Source: CAZOKN01 sp964580525 (GTDB lineage: Bacteria; Pseudomonadota; Alphaproteobacteria; Rickettsiales; UBA6187). Taken from it: a stretch of DNA of 64,000 nt. A program made the position numbers and the translations under genes. The notes under the pieces are model-generated. The model saw only the letters and a list, made by a program, of their open reading frames with translations. It had not been told where the DNA came from and searched no databases. Shown one piece after another: positions 53,225-61,351 of this stretch; the stretch's first letter is position 1; every line of letters starts with the position of its first letter. Where the stretch lies: contig CAZOKN010000002.1 in NCBI GenBank assembly GCA_964580525.1, positions 1 to 64,000 of the forward strand, in the 5' to 3' direction.

Positions 53225-54286
53225 ATGGTTAATAAATTTCTTACAGCAATAGGTTTAATGAGTGGAACATCTTTAGATGGAATCGATGTTGCGTTGATAA
53301 CTACTGACGGTAATAGCGTAAAAAAAGTAGGCCCTTATTTATCTTTTTCATATGATAGCGAAACAAAAGAAAATATAAAAAAAGCTATAAAAGGTAAGAT
53401 TGATAAAGATATTGTTGGTAAAGAATTAACAAAAATCCATGCCAAAGCAGTTGAGAATTTTTTACTAGAAAATAATCTTAAGAAAACAAACATAGATTTA
53501 ATTGGATTTCATGGCCAGACTATAGATCATAAGCCAGATAAAGGCATCACTGTGCAAATTGGTGACGGAAAATTTTTGGCAGAGCTTACAGGCATAAATG
53601 TAATAAATGATTTTAGAACAAACGACGTAAAGCATAAAGGTCAGGGAGCGCCGCTGGTTCCTATCTATCATTCGGCAATAGCCAAAAATTTTGAACATCC
53701 TGTTGCAATAGTAAATATTGGTGGTGTGGGAAATGTAACCTGGATTGGCGCTGAAAATGAAATATTGGCCTTTGACACAGGGCCTGGAAACGCAATGATT
53801 GATGATTGGATTTTTAAACATACAGGCGAGCACTGTGATACTAATGGTGAGATTGCTGCTTCAGGTAAAGTGAATAAGAAAGTTTTGAAAGCTTTATTGT
53901 CCTCTTCTTATTTTGCAAAAGTTCCGCCCAAGTCACTAGATAGAAATGATTTTGTTAGTAAAGTTTATGAAGATTTATCGTTGAAAGATGGCGCAGCAAC
54001 TCTTTCAATGTTCACAATTTTATCAATTAAAGAATCCGTAAAGCATTTCGCTAAGAAGCCAAAAGTTTGGTATATTACCGGCGGTGGTCGCCATAATAAT
54101 TATATAATGACAAAACTTGCAGAAGAGCTGAAAGCTCCTGTACATAAAATAGAAAAAATAGGTTGTAATGGCGACATGTTAGAGGCGGAAGCTTTTGGCT
54201 TCCTTGCCGTCCGTTCATTCTACAAAATGCCTATAACTTTTCCGTCAANNNNNNNNNNGACTGGCGGCGTCTTCTGTCCGGCTTAA
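53225..54286 (+). CDS. anmK: Anhydro-N-acetylmuramic acid kinase, interrupted near its end by an assembly gap
   Basis: Phosphorylates anhydroMurNAc during peptidoglycan recycling. The start ATG at 53225 gives IGLMSGTSLDGIDVAL. Other motifs: GFHGQTIDHKP, AIVNIGGVGNVTWIG, FDTGPGNAMIDDW and YITGGGRHN. The sequence reaches ITFPS, then ten N (54249-54258), then TGGVFCPA and a stop, which is the normal C-terminus. The family usually has about eight residues between those two pieces, so the gap probably hides some 24 bases, not 10. Confidence 0.93.
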   Translation: MVNKFLTAIGLMSGTSLDGIDVALITTDGNSVKKVGPYLSFSYDSETKENIKKAIKGKIDKDIVGKELTKIHAKAVENFLLENNLKKTNIDLIGFHGQTIDHKPDKGITVQIGDGKFLAELTGINVINDFRTNDVKHKGQGAPLVPIYHSAIAKNFEHPVAIVNIGGVGNVTWIGAENEILAFDTGPGNAMIDDWIFKHTGEHCDTNGEIAASGKVNKKVLKALLSSSYFAKVPPKSLDRNDFVSKVYEDLSLKDGAATLSMFTILSIKESVKHFAKKPKVWYITGGGRHNNYIMTKLAEELKAPVHKIEKIGCNGDMLEAEAFGFLAVRSFYKMPITFPSXXXXTGGVFCPA

Positions 54287-54947
54287 CTTTCTTAGGACGC
54301 GTTGCTTCAAGCATTAATCTCGTTTGTAAATAATCATCAAGATGTGAATTTAATTCATCCATTTTATTGCGGAAGAAGTGATCAGCACCAATAATGATGC
54401 GATAGTCAATACCGGCATTTTTCTGTTTGGAAATTTTATCAACCAATTTGGAAACATCTTCCTCTGCAACTATGCTGTCTTCATCGCCTTGAACAACAAG
54501 GCCTTGCGCAGGGCAAGGTGATAAGAAGTTAAAGTCATAGCCACCAGCAGGAGGAGAAATGGCAATAAAACCTTCTATTTCAGGACGACGCATTAAAAGT
54601 TGCATACCTATCCATGAGCCGAAAGAAAAACCACCCATCCAATAAGATGAGGAGCTAGGATTTTGTGATTGTAGCCAGTCTAAAACTGCAGCAGCATCGC
54701 TTAGCTCTCCAATACCTTCATCATATTTTCCTTGTGAGCGGCCAACACCCCTGAAATTAAACCTTGCTACAGAAAATCCGTTTCTGGCAAATGCGTGATA
54801 AAGGTTGTAGGCAACCTTATTGTTCATAGTGCCGCCATGCAGAGGGTGAGGGTGCAAAACCACTGCAACGGGAGCATTTTTCTCAGTTGAATGGTGGTAA
54901 CGTGCTTCAATTCTACCATCTGGGCCGTTTATTATAACTTCAGGCAT
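54231..54947 (-). CDS. Alpha/beta hydrolase, 3' end uncertain because of assembly gap
   Basis: Hydrolase-fold protein of about 210-230 residues: HPHPLHGGTMNNKVAYNL, FNFRGVGRSQGKYDEG, GGFSFGSWIGMQ with nucleophile Ser in GFSFGSW, and GADHFFRNK with the catalytic His. Relatives are annotated as serine aminopeptidase-like or dienelactone-hydrolase-like of unknown substrate. The basic tail (RPKKVKPDRRRRQ) runs into the ten-N gap, so the true stop is unseen; it overlaps the convergent anmK end. Confidence 0.8.
   Translation of the reverse strand: MPEVIINGPDGRIEARYHHSTEKNAPVAVVLHPHPLHGGTMNNKVAYNLYHAFARNGFSVARFNFRGVGRSQGKYDEGIGELSDAAAVLDWLQSQNPSSSSYWMGGFSFGSWIGMQLLMRRPEIEGFIAISPPAGGYDFNFLSPCPAQGLVVQGDEDSIVAEEDVSKLVDKISKQKNAGIDYRIIIGADHFFRNKMDELNSHLDDYLQTRLMLEATRPKKVKPDRRRRQXXXXLTEKL
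54249..54258. other. Assembly gap (10 N)
   Basis: Ten undetermined bases inside the overlapping ends of anmK and the convergent hydrolase gene. Confidence 0.95.
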
Positions 54948-54976
54948 TTTTCTTCCAATAATATAAAGTTTCTAAA

Positions 54977-55022
54977 ATACTTGACTATTTTACTTGGTTA
55001 TTGTAACTAAGCGCTGTATAAT
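54977..55022 (+). promoter_or_regulatory. iscR promoter with type-1 IscR operator
   Basis: Bases 54977-55001 match the 25-bp type-1 IscR site (ATASYYGACTRWWWYAGTC and RRSTAT halves) at about 22 of 25 positions: ATACTTGACTATTTTA then CTTGGTTAT. The site covers a -35 element TTGGTT (54994-54999), which is followed at 17 bases by a perfect TATAAT (55017-55022). Bound [2Fe-2S]-IscR should block RNA polymerase, giving feedback repression of the isc operon. The consensus is from memory of the E. coli system. Confidence 0.75.
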
Positions 55023-55119
55023 ATATACAGCAGGGTGATAAAGAGCTAGTAAGCTTATAGACAAATAAGGAAAAAATTCAAGAATAATCTGTTTTATAAA
55101 ACCAAAGGTAGAATTTGTT

Positions 55120-55572
55120 ATGAATCTTACAACAAAAGGGCGTTATGCCGTTATGGCTATGGTTGATTTGGCGACAAACAGTTCTGGTACGCCAGTTGTT
55201 TTGGCTGATATAGCCGGGAGACAGGAGATTGCCATCAGCTATTTGGAACAGATTTTTATGAAATTGCGTCGTGCTGGAATAGTTAGTTCTGTGAGAGGGC
55301 CGGGTGGTGGTTATATTGTTGCAAGACCGGCAGATGACATAGCTATATCTGAAATAATTATGGCTGTTGATGAATCTATAAAAATGACCAGATGCCAAGA
55401 AGAAGGTGGCTGTATGCAAAAAAGGGTGAAATGTATAACCCATAATTTGTGGGAAGGTTTGAGCAATAAAATATATGAATATCTTAATTCGGTTTCACTG
55501 GGAGATGTTTGTCGTTCTGACGGAACGAGAAAGAGTGTTTATTTAGAGGGAGAGAAAGCATTTCATGCGTAG
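55120..55572 (+). CDS. iscR: Iron-sulfur cluster assembly transcription factor IscR
   Basis: 150-residue Rrf2-family regulator. N-terminal helix-turn-helix MNLTTKGRYAVMAMVDLA and ISYLEQIFMKLRRAGIVSSVRGPGGGY match E. coli IscR closely. Three cluster-ligating cysteines (Cys92, Cys98, Cys105) and His108 are present, so it should bind a [2Fe-2S] cluster; there is one residue more than in E. coli between the second and third cysteine. It overlaps the next gene by 8 bp and heads the isc operon. Confidence 0.97.
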   Translation: MNLTTKGRYAVMAMVDLATNSSGTPVVLADIAGRQEIAISYLEQIFMKLRRAGIVSSVRGPGGGYIVARPADDIAISEIIMAVDESIKMTRCQEEGGCMQKRVKCITHNLWEGLSNKIYEYLNSVSLGDVCRSDGTRKSVYLEGEKAFHA

Positions 55573-56683
55573 CATTTATCTCGATAATAATGCGACGACT
55601 GCTTTAGACGAAAAAGTAGCGGAGGTGATGAAAGGGCTTTTAGGTGAGCCTCTTAACCCATCTTCTGTACATGGACAAGGGCGTAAAGCTAGAGCGATTA
55701 TTAATGATGTTCGTAAAAAATTATTGGAATTTTTAAATGCTGAAGACTATAGGGTGATTTTTACATCTTCTGGAACTGAAGCTAATAATATTGCTATATT
55801 TGGTTTAGAAGGCTATGAAGTCTTAGTTTCGGCTATTGAACATTCGTCAGTAATGAAACCAGCAGTGAAAAAAAATGCTGTTGTTGTTGCGGTAGATAAA
55901 AATGGAATTATAAAACTTGATGTTTTGGAAGAGTTGTTAAAAGCCAGACAGGGAAAGAAAATTCTGGTTTCTGTTATGCTAGCTAATAATGAAACAGGTG
56001 TTATACAGCCGATTAAAGATGTTATGGTATTAGCGCATAAATATGGGGCAATAGTGCATACTGATGCAGCGCAATGTATTGGAAAAATAAAAGTGGATGT
56101 GGCGGATTTAGGCGTGGATATGCTAACAATTTCTGCTCATAAATTTTCTGGTCCACAAGGAGCTGCTGCATTGATAGCTAAGAAGTCTGTGCCGCTTGTT
56201 ACGCAAATTTTAGGTGGTGGTCAGGAACAAAATTATAGAGCGGGAACTGAAAATGTAGTTGCTATTGCAGGTCTTGGTGCTGCTCTGGATGTTGTGGATA
56301 GAGAGGTTTCTTCTGCTCATGAAATAGAGAAACTAAGAAATTATCTTGAGCGTGAGATACGCTCTTTCTTGCCGGAAACAGAGTTTCTTGGTGGTGAGGA
56401 GCAAAGATTGCCAAATACAAGTTGTGTTGTAATGCCGGATGTTTCAAATGAAACCCAGCTTATACATTTTGATCTGGCAGGTATTGCGGTTAGTGCGGGT
56501 GCGGCTTGTTCTTCTGGTAAAATGGAAGAATCTCATGTTTTAAAAGCGATGGGAATTAATGGTGGAAAGGCAAAAACAGCAATAAGGGTTAGTCTAGGTA
56601 AGAATAACACAAGTGAAGACGTAAGCAGGTTTGTCCAAGAGTGGAAAAGCTTGTATGTAAAACTGAATAAGAAAGCGGCGTAA
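55565..56683 (+). CDS. Cysteine desulfurase, NifS/IscS-like (first of two)
   Basis: 372 residues. PLP-binding Lys is in SAHKFSGPQG; the catalytic Cys is in GAACSSGKMEESHVL. N-terminus IYLDNNATTALDEKV. It is shorter and more divergent than the second desulfurase directly downstream (10-bp gap). Tandem desulfurases in an isc operon are known from Rickettsiales. Which substrate pathway each serves (Fe-S, tRNA thiolation or selenium) is not evident from sequence. Confidence 0.93.
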   Translation: MRSIYLDNNATTALDEKVAEVMKGLLGEPLNPSSVHGQGRKARAIINDVRKKLLEFLNAEDYRVIFTSSGTEANNIAIFGLEGYEVLVSAIEHSSVMKPAVKKNAVVVAVDKNGIIKLDVLEELLKARQGKKILVSVMLANNETGVIQPIKDVMVLAHKYGAIVHTDAAQCIGKIKVDVADLGVDMLTISAHKFSGPQGAAALIAKKSVPLVTQILGGGQEQNYRAGTENVVAIAGLGAALDVVDREVSSAHEIEKLRNYLEREIRSFLPETEFLGGEEQRLPNTSCVVMPDVSNETQLIHFDLAGIAVSAGAACSSGKMEESHVLKAMGINGGKAKTAIRVSLGKNNTSEDVSRFVQEWKSLYVKLNKKAA

Positions 56684-56693
56684 GGAAAAGAAA

Positions 56694-57923
56694 ATGGCTG
56701 ATAAAAATAAATTAAAATTACCAGTATATATGGATTATCAGGCGACAACGCCTATGGATCCACGTGTGTTTGAAGCTATGAAGCCATATTTTATGGAGAA
56801 ATTTGGTAATCCACATTCGCGCGGCCATGCCTATGGTTGGGAGGCAGAAGCTGCAACGGAAAATGCAAGACAGCAAGTGGCTGATTTGATAGGTGCCAAT
56901 GAGAAAGAAATTATATTTACTTCAGGTGCTACTGAATCAAACAATCTGGCGATAAAAGGTATTGCCCATTTCTATAAAGATAAAAAGGATCACATCATTA
57001 CAGTGGTTACTGAGCATAAATGTGTACTCGACACTTGTCGTCATTTGGAATTGGAAGGTTTCAAAGTTACTTATTTGCCTGTTGGCACTAATGGCTTGGT
57101 AGATTTAGCAGAGCTTGAAGCTGCTATTACTGAAAAAACGGCTTTAGTATCTGTTATGGCAGTTAATAATGAAATTGGCGTGATACAACCTTTGAAAGAA
57201 ATTGGCGCGATATGCCGTAAAAAAGGCACATTCTTCCATACTGACGCAGCACAGGGCGTAGGCAAAATACCTTTGAATGTTGAAGAGATGAATATTGATT
57301 TGATGAGTATTTCTGGCCATAAATTCTATGGGCCGAAAGGAATTGGCGCTCTTTACATAAGAAGAAGACCTAGGGTGCGTATTGAAGCTTTGATAAATGG
57401 TGGTGGTCAGGAACGTGGATTACGTTCTGGTACTTTGCCGACTCCTTTGGTAGTTGGTTTTGGAGAAGCTGCATCTATTGCTAGAAAAGAAATGGCTTCA
57501 GAAAATGAAAGATTGCATTATTTGTTCAATAAGCTTTACAAAGGTATTGTAGAAAGCGTTCCGGAAGTATATTTAAACGGTGATAAGGAAAAAAGAATAC
57601 CGGGAAATTTGAATTTAAGCTTTGCGTATATAGAAGGCGAGTCGATGATTATGGCAATTAAAGATTTGGCGGTGAGCTCGGGTTCTGCCTGCACATCTGC
57701 AAGTCTTGAGCCTTCTTATGTTCTTCGTTCTATAGGTGTTGGTGAAGAATTGGCACACACATCTATAAGATTTGGCATAGGTAGATTCACTACTGATGAA
57801 GAAGTTGATTTTGCTATAGAGCAGGTAACTAAATCAGTTGATAAGCTAAGAGCTATGAGCCCTTTATGGGAGATGGCACAGGAAGGTATCGATATAACTA
57901 AAATAGAATGGGCCCATCATTAA
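56694..57923 (+). CDS. iscS: Cysteine desulfurase IscS
   Basis: 409 residues, close to canonical IscS: VYMDYQATTPMDPRV, HTDAAQGVGKIPLNVE, SGHKFYGPKGIGALY (PLP Lys), SSGSACTSASLEPSYVLR (sulfur-carrying Cys loop). Gives sulfur to IscU. Followed by a 10-bp hairpin in the gap to iscU. Confidence 0.97.
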   Translation: MADKNKLKLPVYMDYQATTPMDPRVFEAMKPYFMEKFGNPHSRGHAYGWEAEAATENARQQVADLIGANEKEIIFTSGATESNNLAIKGIAHFYKDKKDHIITVVTEHKCVLDTCRHLELEGFKVTYLPVGTNGLVDLAELEAAITEKTALVSVMAVNNEIGVIQPLKEIGAICRKKGTFFHTDAAQGVGKIPLNVEEMNIDLMSISGHKFYGPKGIGALYIRRRPRVRIEALINGGGQERGLRSGTLPTPLVVGFGEAASIARKEMASENERLHYLFNKLYKGIVESVPEVYLNGDKEKRIPGNLNLSFAYIEGESMIMAIKDLAVSSGSACTSASLEPSYVLRSIGVGEELAHTSIRFGIGRFTTDEEVDFAIEQVTKSVDKLRAMSPLWEMAQEGIDITKIEWAHH

Positions 57924-57934
57924 AAGAGTTAGAA

Positions 57935-57960
57935 GTTATTAGTGCAAGAACACTAATAAC
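57935..57960. repeat. Perfect 10-bp hairpin between iscS and iscU
   Basis: GTTATTAGTG and CACTAATAAC with loop CAAGAA. No T run, so it may influence RNA stability or processing rather than stop transcription. Its AGTGCAAG and CACTAAT modules match other stop-adjacent repeats in the window. Confidence 0.6.
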
Positions 57961-57981
57961 TAAGATAAATAGGAGAAGATT

Positions 57982-58362
57982 ATGGCATATAGCGAAAAAG
58001 TAATAGATCACTACGAAAATCCAAGAAATGTTGGATCTTTTGAAAAAGGTGATGAAGGAATTGGGACAGGATTAGTTGGCGCACCAGCTTGTGGCGACGT
58101 TATGAAGTTGCAAATAAAAGTTAAAGATGGTGTTATTCAGGATGCTAAATTTAAAACATTTGGCTGTGGTTCTGCTATTGCTTCTTCATCGCTTATAACT
58201 GAAATGGTTAAAGGCAAAAAATTAGATGAAGCTGCAGCGATTAAAAATTCTGAAATAGCCAATGAGCTTGCTTTACCGCCAGTAAAAATACATTGCTCTG
58301 TTTTAGCTGAAGATGCAATTAAAGCAGCTATTGAAGATTATAAAAATAAGCATGGTGAATAG
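57982..58362 (+). CDS. iscU: Fe-S cluster scaffold IscU
   Basis: 126 residues. The three ligand cysteines lie in GAPACGDVMKLQI, KTFGCGSAIASSS and KIHCSVLAEDAI; the HscA-recognised LPPVK motif is intact (ALPPVKIHC). AGGAGA site upstream. Assembles [2Fe-2S] clusters for delivery by HscA/HscB. Confidence 0.98.
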   Translation: MAYSEKVIDHYENPRNVGSFEKGDEGIGTGLVGAPACGDVMKLQIKVKDGVIQDAKFKTFGCGSAIASSSLITEMVKGKKLDEAAAIKNSEIANELALPPVKIHCSVLAEDAIKAAIEDYKNKHGE

Positions 58363-58373
58363 TAGGTTTTAAT

Positions 58374-58727
58374 ATGGCATTGCCTCCACCAATCACTATA
58401 ACGCAAAGTGCGGCAGAGAGAGTTAAAGCCCTTTTATCTAGCCGTGGCAAGCCTTCTGTGGGCATTAAGGTTGGTGTGAGCACCAAGGGCTGTTCTGGGC
58501 TGTCATATACAATTGAATATGCCGACGAAATTGGCAAATTTGATGAAGTTGTAGTTTATCCAAGCAGAGATAGCGAAGAATTCAAAGTATTAATAGATCC
58601 GAAGGCGATTATGTATTTAATCGGCAGTGAAATGGATTTTTTTGAAGGAAAAATGAAATCAGGCTTCACTTTCACAAACCCTAATGAAAAAGGCAGATGT
58701 GGTTGTGGCGAAAGTTTCCATGTCTAA
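58374..58727 (+). CDS. iscA: A-type Fe-S carrier IscA
   Basis: 117 residues. The conserved cysteines are in TKGCSGLSYTIEY and RCGCGESFHV near the C-terminus. 11 bp after iscU. Carries clusters or iron to target proteins. Confidence 0.96.
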   Translation: MALPPPITITQSAAERVKALLSSRGKPSVGIKVGVSTKGCSGLSYTIEYADEIGKFDEVVVYPSRDSEEFKVLIDPKAIMYLIGSEMDFFEGKMKSGFTFTNPNEKGRCGCGESFHV

Positions 58728-58733
58728 TTATAG

Positions 58734-58801
58734 CGTGAGTTTTTAGTACGAGTGTGAGTTTTTAGATTTTACTCGCACCCACACTAACCACTCACACTTG
58801 T
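58734..58801. repeat. Inverted repeat in the iscA-hscB gap, member of a dispersed family
   Basis: CGAGTGTGAGT (58749-58759) and ACTCACACTTG (58790-58800) form an 11-bp stem with one G-T pair. The loop contains TTTACTCGCAC and CACTAACCACT, shared with the repeat after lipB. Direct copies of GTGAGTTTTTAG also occur (58735 and 58755 region). Confidence 0.55.
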
Positions 58802-58820
58802 TACTTTTAGCGAGTTTTAA

Positions 58821-59426
58821 GTGACTAAAAATAAACAATCATTCAAATGTTGGAATTGCGAAACTTCTGTTGAAGCAAAGGATTTATTTTGTCCTGTGTG
58901 CAAATCTGTGCAGCCTGTTTTTCAAATTGATCATTTCACTAAGCTGGGTATGAACATAAACTTTGAAATAGGTTATAAAAATCTGGAAGTGGCTTATTTT
59001 TCATTACAAAGAAAATTACATCCTGATTTGTTTGTAAATAAAAGTGAAAAAGAAAAAAGCCTTTCCCTGCAGCAAACAATGGCGCTTAACGAAGCTTTTG
59101 ATGTTCTGAAATCGCCGCTTAAACGTGCGGAGTATATTTTGGCAATGGAAGGTCTTGTGGTCAACAAAGACGGGCAAGGAATAAAACCATCGCAGGAGTT
59201 GCTGCTTGAATCTCTCGATATGCGTGAGCGTTTACACCATATAAAAAATAAGGAAGATCTGCGGACTGTTGCGGTTGAAGCGGCTGAGGAAAGATTGAAA
59301 TGTATTGATACGATTAAAGATAATTTTTCTAAAGCAAAGCTTGAGAATGCAGCGCAAAACACTATAAGGCTTAGATATCTGGAAAAGATGATAGAAGAAG
59401 TTAAAATCAAAGAAGCAGCGCTATGA
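58821..59426 (+). CDS. hscB: Co-chaperone HscB with N-terminal tetracysteine motif
   Basis: 201-residue J-domain co-chaperone that brings IscU to HscA. The GTG at 58821 is the start. HPD is at residues 67-69 in SLQRKLHPDLF. Ahead of the J-domain is CWNC-x10-CPVC (Cys10, 13, 24, 27), a likely zinc site. Mitochondrial HSCB (human) has a similar CWNCG...FCPQC, while E. coli HscB lacks it. Overlaps hscA by 4 bp. Confidence 0.95.
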   Translation: MTKNKQSFKCWNCETSVEAKDLFCPVCKSVQPVFQIDHFTKLGMNINFEIGYKNLEVAYFSLQRKLHPDLFVNKSEKEKSLSLQQTMALNEAFDVLKSPLKRAEYILAMEGLVVNKDGQGIKPSQELLLESLDMRERLHHIKNKEDLRTVAVEAAEERLKCIDTIKDNFSKAKLENAAQNTIRLRYLEKMIEEVKIKEAAL

Positions 59427-61273
59427 ATCTACTGCAAATATACGAACCCGGTCAAACTCCTGCGCCGCATGAAGGTGAACGAGAAATTGCTGTCGGTATA
59501 GATTTAGGCACAACCAACTCGCTTATTGCCATATCAGAAAAGCAAAAACCTGAAATAATATTAGACACAGAAGGTCATGCATTGCACCCTTCTGTAGTTT
59601 TATATTCTACGAATGGAATTGTAACAGGAAATAAAGCCAAAGGAAAAACTGGTGCTATAAGCTCAATCAAACGTCTTATGGGGCGTGGTGTTAGTGATAT
59701 TAAAAAAATCTCTGGGACTTTACCTTACGATGTTGTGGAAAATTCAGATGGTGGCATGGTGCGCCTAAAAATTGGAGAAAGAGAAATTACTCCGGTTGAA
59801 ATTTCTGCTGAAATATTAAAATCATTAAAATCCAATGCCGAGCGGGCGTTGGATAAAGAAATTAAAAAAGCTGTTATTACAGTTCCGGCTTATTTTGACG
59901 ATTCAGCACGAGCAGCAACAAAAGATGCTGCCAAACTTGCCGGTTTAGAAGTTTTGCGTTTGGTGAATGAGCCAACTGCAGCAGCTTTGGCTTATGGTCT
60001 TGATAAAGGTGCAGAAGGGATTTATGCCATATATGATTTAGGTGGTGGCACATTTGACATTACCATCCTTAATATGGAAAAGGGTGTGTTTCAGGTTTTA
60101 TCGACAGGTGGAAGCACACAAATTGGGGGCGATGATTTTGACCGTGAGATTGCAGAGATTTTCCTATGGCAATATAAAACAAAAACTAATAATCCAAGCG
60201 CTCTTTCGACTGAGCAGGTGAAGGAATTATTGCATAGTACAAGGCAAGTAAAAGAATATCTGACTGAAAATGAGCAAGGTATTTTCAAACTTAATATATC
60301 AGGTAATGAACTAGATTTTTCTATTAACCGCGCAGAATTTGAAAAAGTGATTTATCCTTATGTTGATGCCACAACTGAGTTGTGTCAGCAGGCGCTTGAT
60401 GATGCAAATGTCAAAGCTTCCGATATTAAAGGTGTTGTTCTGGTAGGTGGTTCTACACGTGTGCCGTTGGTGTGTCAAAAGGTGGAAGAATTTTTTGATA
60501 AATCACCTCTTTCTGATATCAACCCTGATGAGGTTGTGGCCAAAGGTGCTGCTCTGCAGGCGGAAGGATTGACTGTTGGTTCTGATAATTTGTTGCTCGA
60601 TGTTCTGCCTTTGTCGCTTGGTATTGAAACTATGGGCGGCATTGTTGAAAAAATTATAGGTCGTAACAGCCCAATTCCAGTAGCTAAGGCGCAGGAATTT
60701 ACCACATATAAGGATGGTCAGACAGCAATGGCTATTCATGCTGTGCAGGGTGAACGCGAAATGGTGAATCAAAATAGGTCGCTTGCAAGGTTTGAACTTA
60801 AGGGTATACCGCCAATGGTGGCTGGTGCTGCAAAGATTAAAGTTACATTTGCTGTTGATGCGGATGGTTTGCTTACAGTTAGTGCTGCTGAAGAAACCAC
60901 AGGACTTCAGCAAAAAGTGGAAGTGAAGCCGAGCTATGGCCTTTCTGAAGAAGAAATTCGCAATATGCTTTATGCTTCGATGCAAAATGCCAAGGATGAT
61001 ATGGAGTTGCGATTATTGACAGAAGCAAAAGTTGAGGCCGAAGGTTTGGTTATGATTTTGCAAAATGCAATGATTGCAGATGCGGCACTCCTAAGTGATA
61101 CGGAAATTAAAGCAATAAACGAAAAAATCGAGCAAATCAAAGCTGCCAATGGTGGTGCTGATCGCGATAAAATTAATCTACTACGCAAAGAACTTGAAGA
61201 AATCACCGGGCCTTTTGCCGAGAGCCGTATGAATGCTCATATTGGTGATGCGCTGCGTGGTAAAAAAATATAA
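59423..61273 (+). CDS. hscA: Fe-S assembly Hsp70 chaperone HscA
   Basis: 616 residues. Hsp70 ATPase motifs AVGIDLGTTNSLIA, IYDLGGGTFDITIL, VVLVGGSTRVPLV, and a substrate-binding domain with LLLDVLPLSLGIETMGG. The variable linker and short C-terminal lid are as in HscA, not DnaK. Last isc gene: the ferredoxin gene that usually follows is absent here. Confidence 0.97.
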   Translation: MNLLQIYEPGQTPAPHEGEREIAVGIDLGTTNSLIAISEKQKPEIILDTEGHALHPSVVLYSTNGIVTGNKAKGKTGAISSIKRLMGRGVSDIKKISGTLPYDVVENSDGGMVRLKIGEREITPVEISAEILKSLKSNAERALDKEIKKAVITVPAYFDDSARAATKDAAKLAGLEVLRLVNEPTAAALAYGLDKGAEGIYAIYDLGGGTFDITILNMEKGVFQVLSTGGSTQIGGDDFDREIAEIFLWQYKTKTNNPSALSTEQVKELLHSTRQVKEYLTENEQGIFKLNISGNELDFSINRAEFEKVIYPYVDATTELCQQALDDANVKASDIKGVVLVGGSTRVPLVCQKVEEFFDKSPLSDINPDEVVAKGAALQAEGLTVGSDNLLLDVLPLSLGIETMGGIVEKIIGRNSPIPVAKAQEFTTYKDGQTAMAIHAVQGEREMVNQNRSLARFELKGIPPMVAGAAKIKVTFAVDADGLLTVSAAEETTGLQQKVEVKPSYGLSEEEIRNMLYASMQNAKDDMELRLLTEAKVEAEGLVMILQNAMIADAALLSDTEIKAINEKIEQIKAANGGADRDKINLLRKELEEITGPFAESRMNAHIGDALRGKKI

Positions 61274-61351
61274 TAAATTTTATCAATTATTAACAAAAAT
61301 ATGCTATTATTAACTTTATCCAGTAAGGATAGTAATTAATAAAAGGTATTT

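Noticed and set aside
54981..55022. TTGACT at 54981 as the -35 box of the iscR promoter
   Set aside because: The distance to TATAAT is 30 bases; TTGGTT at 54994 has the correct 17-base spacing.
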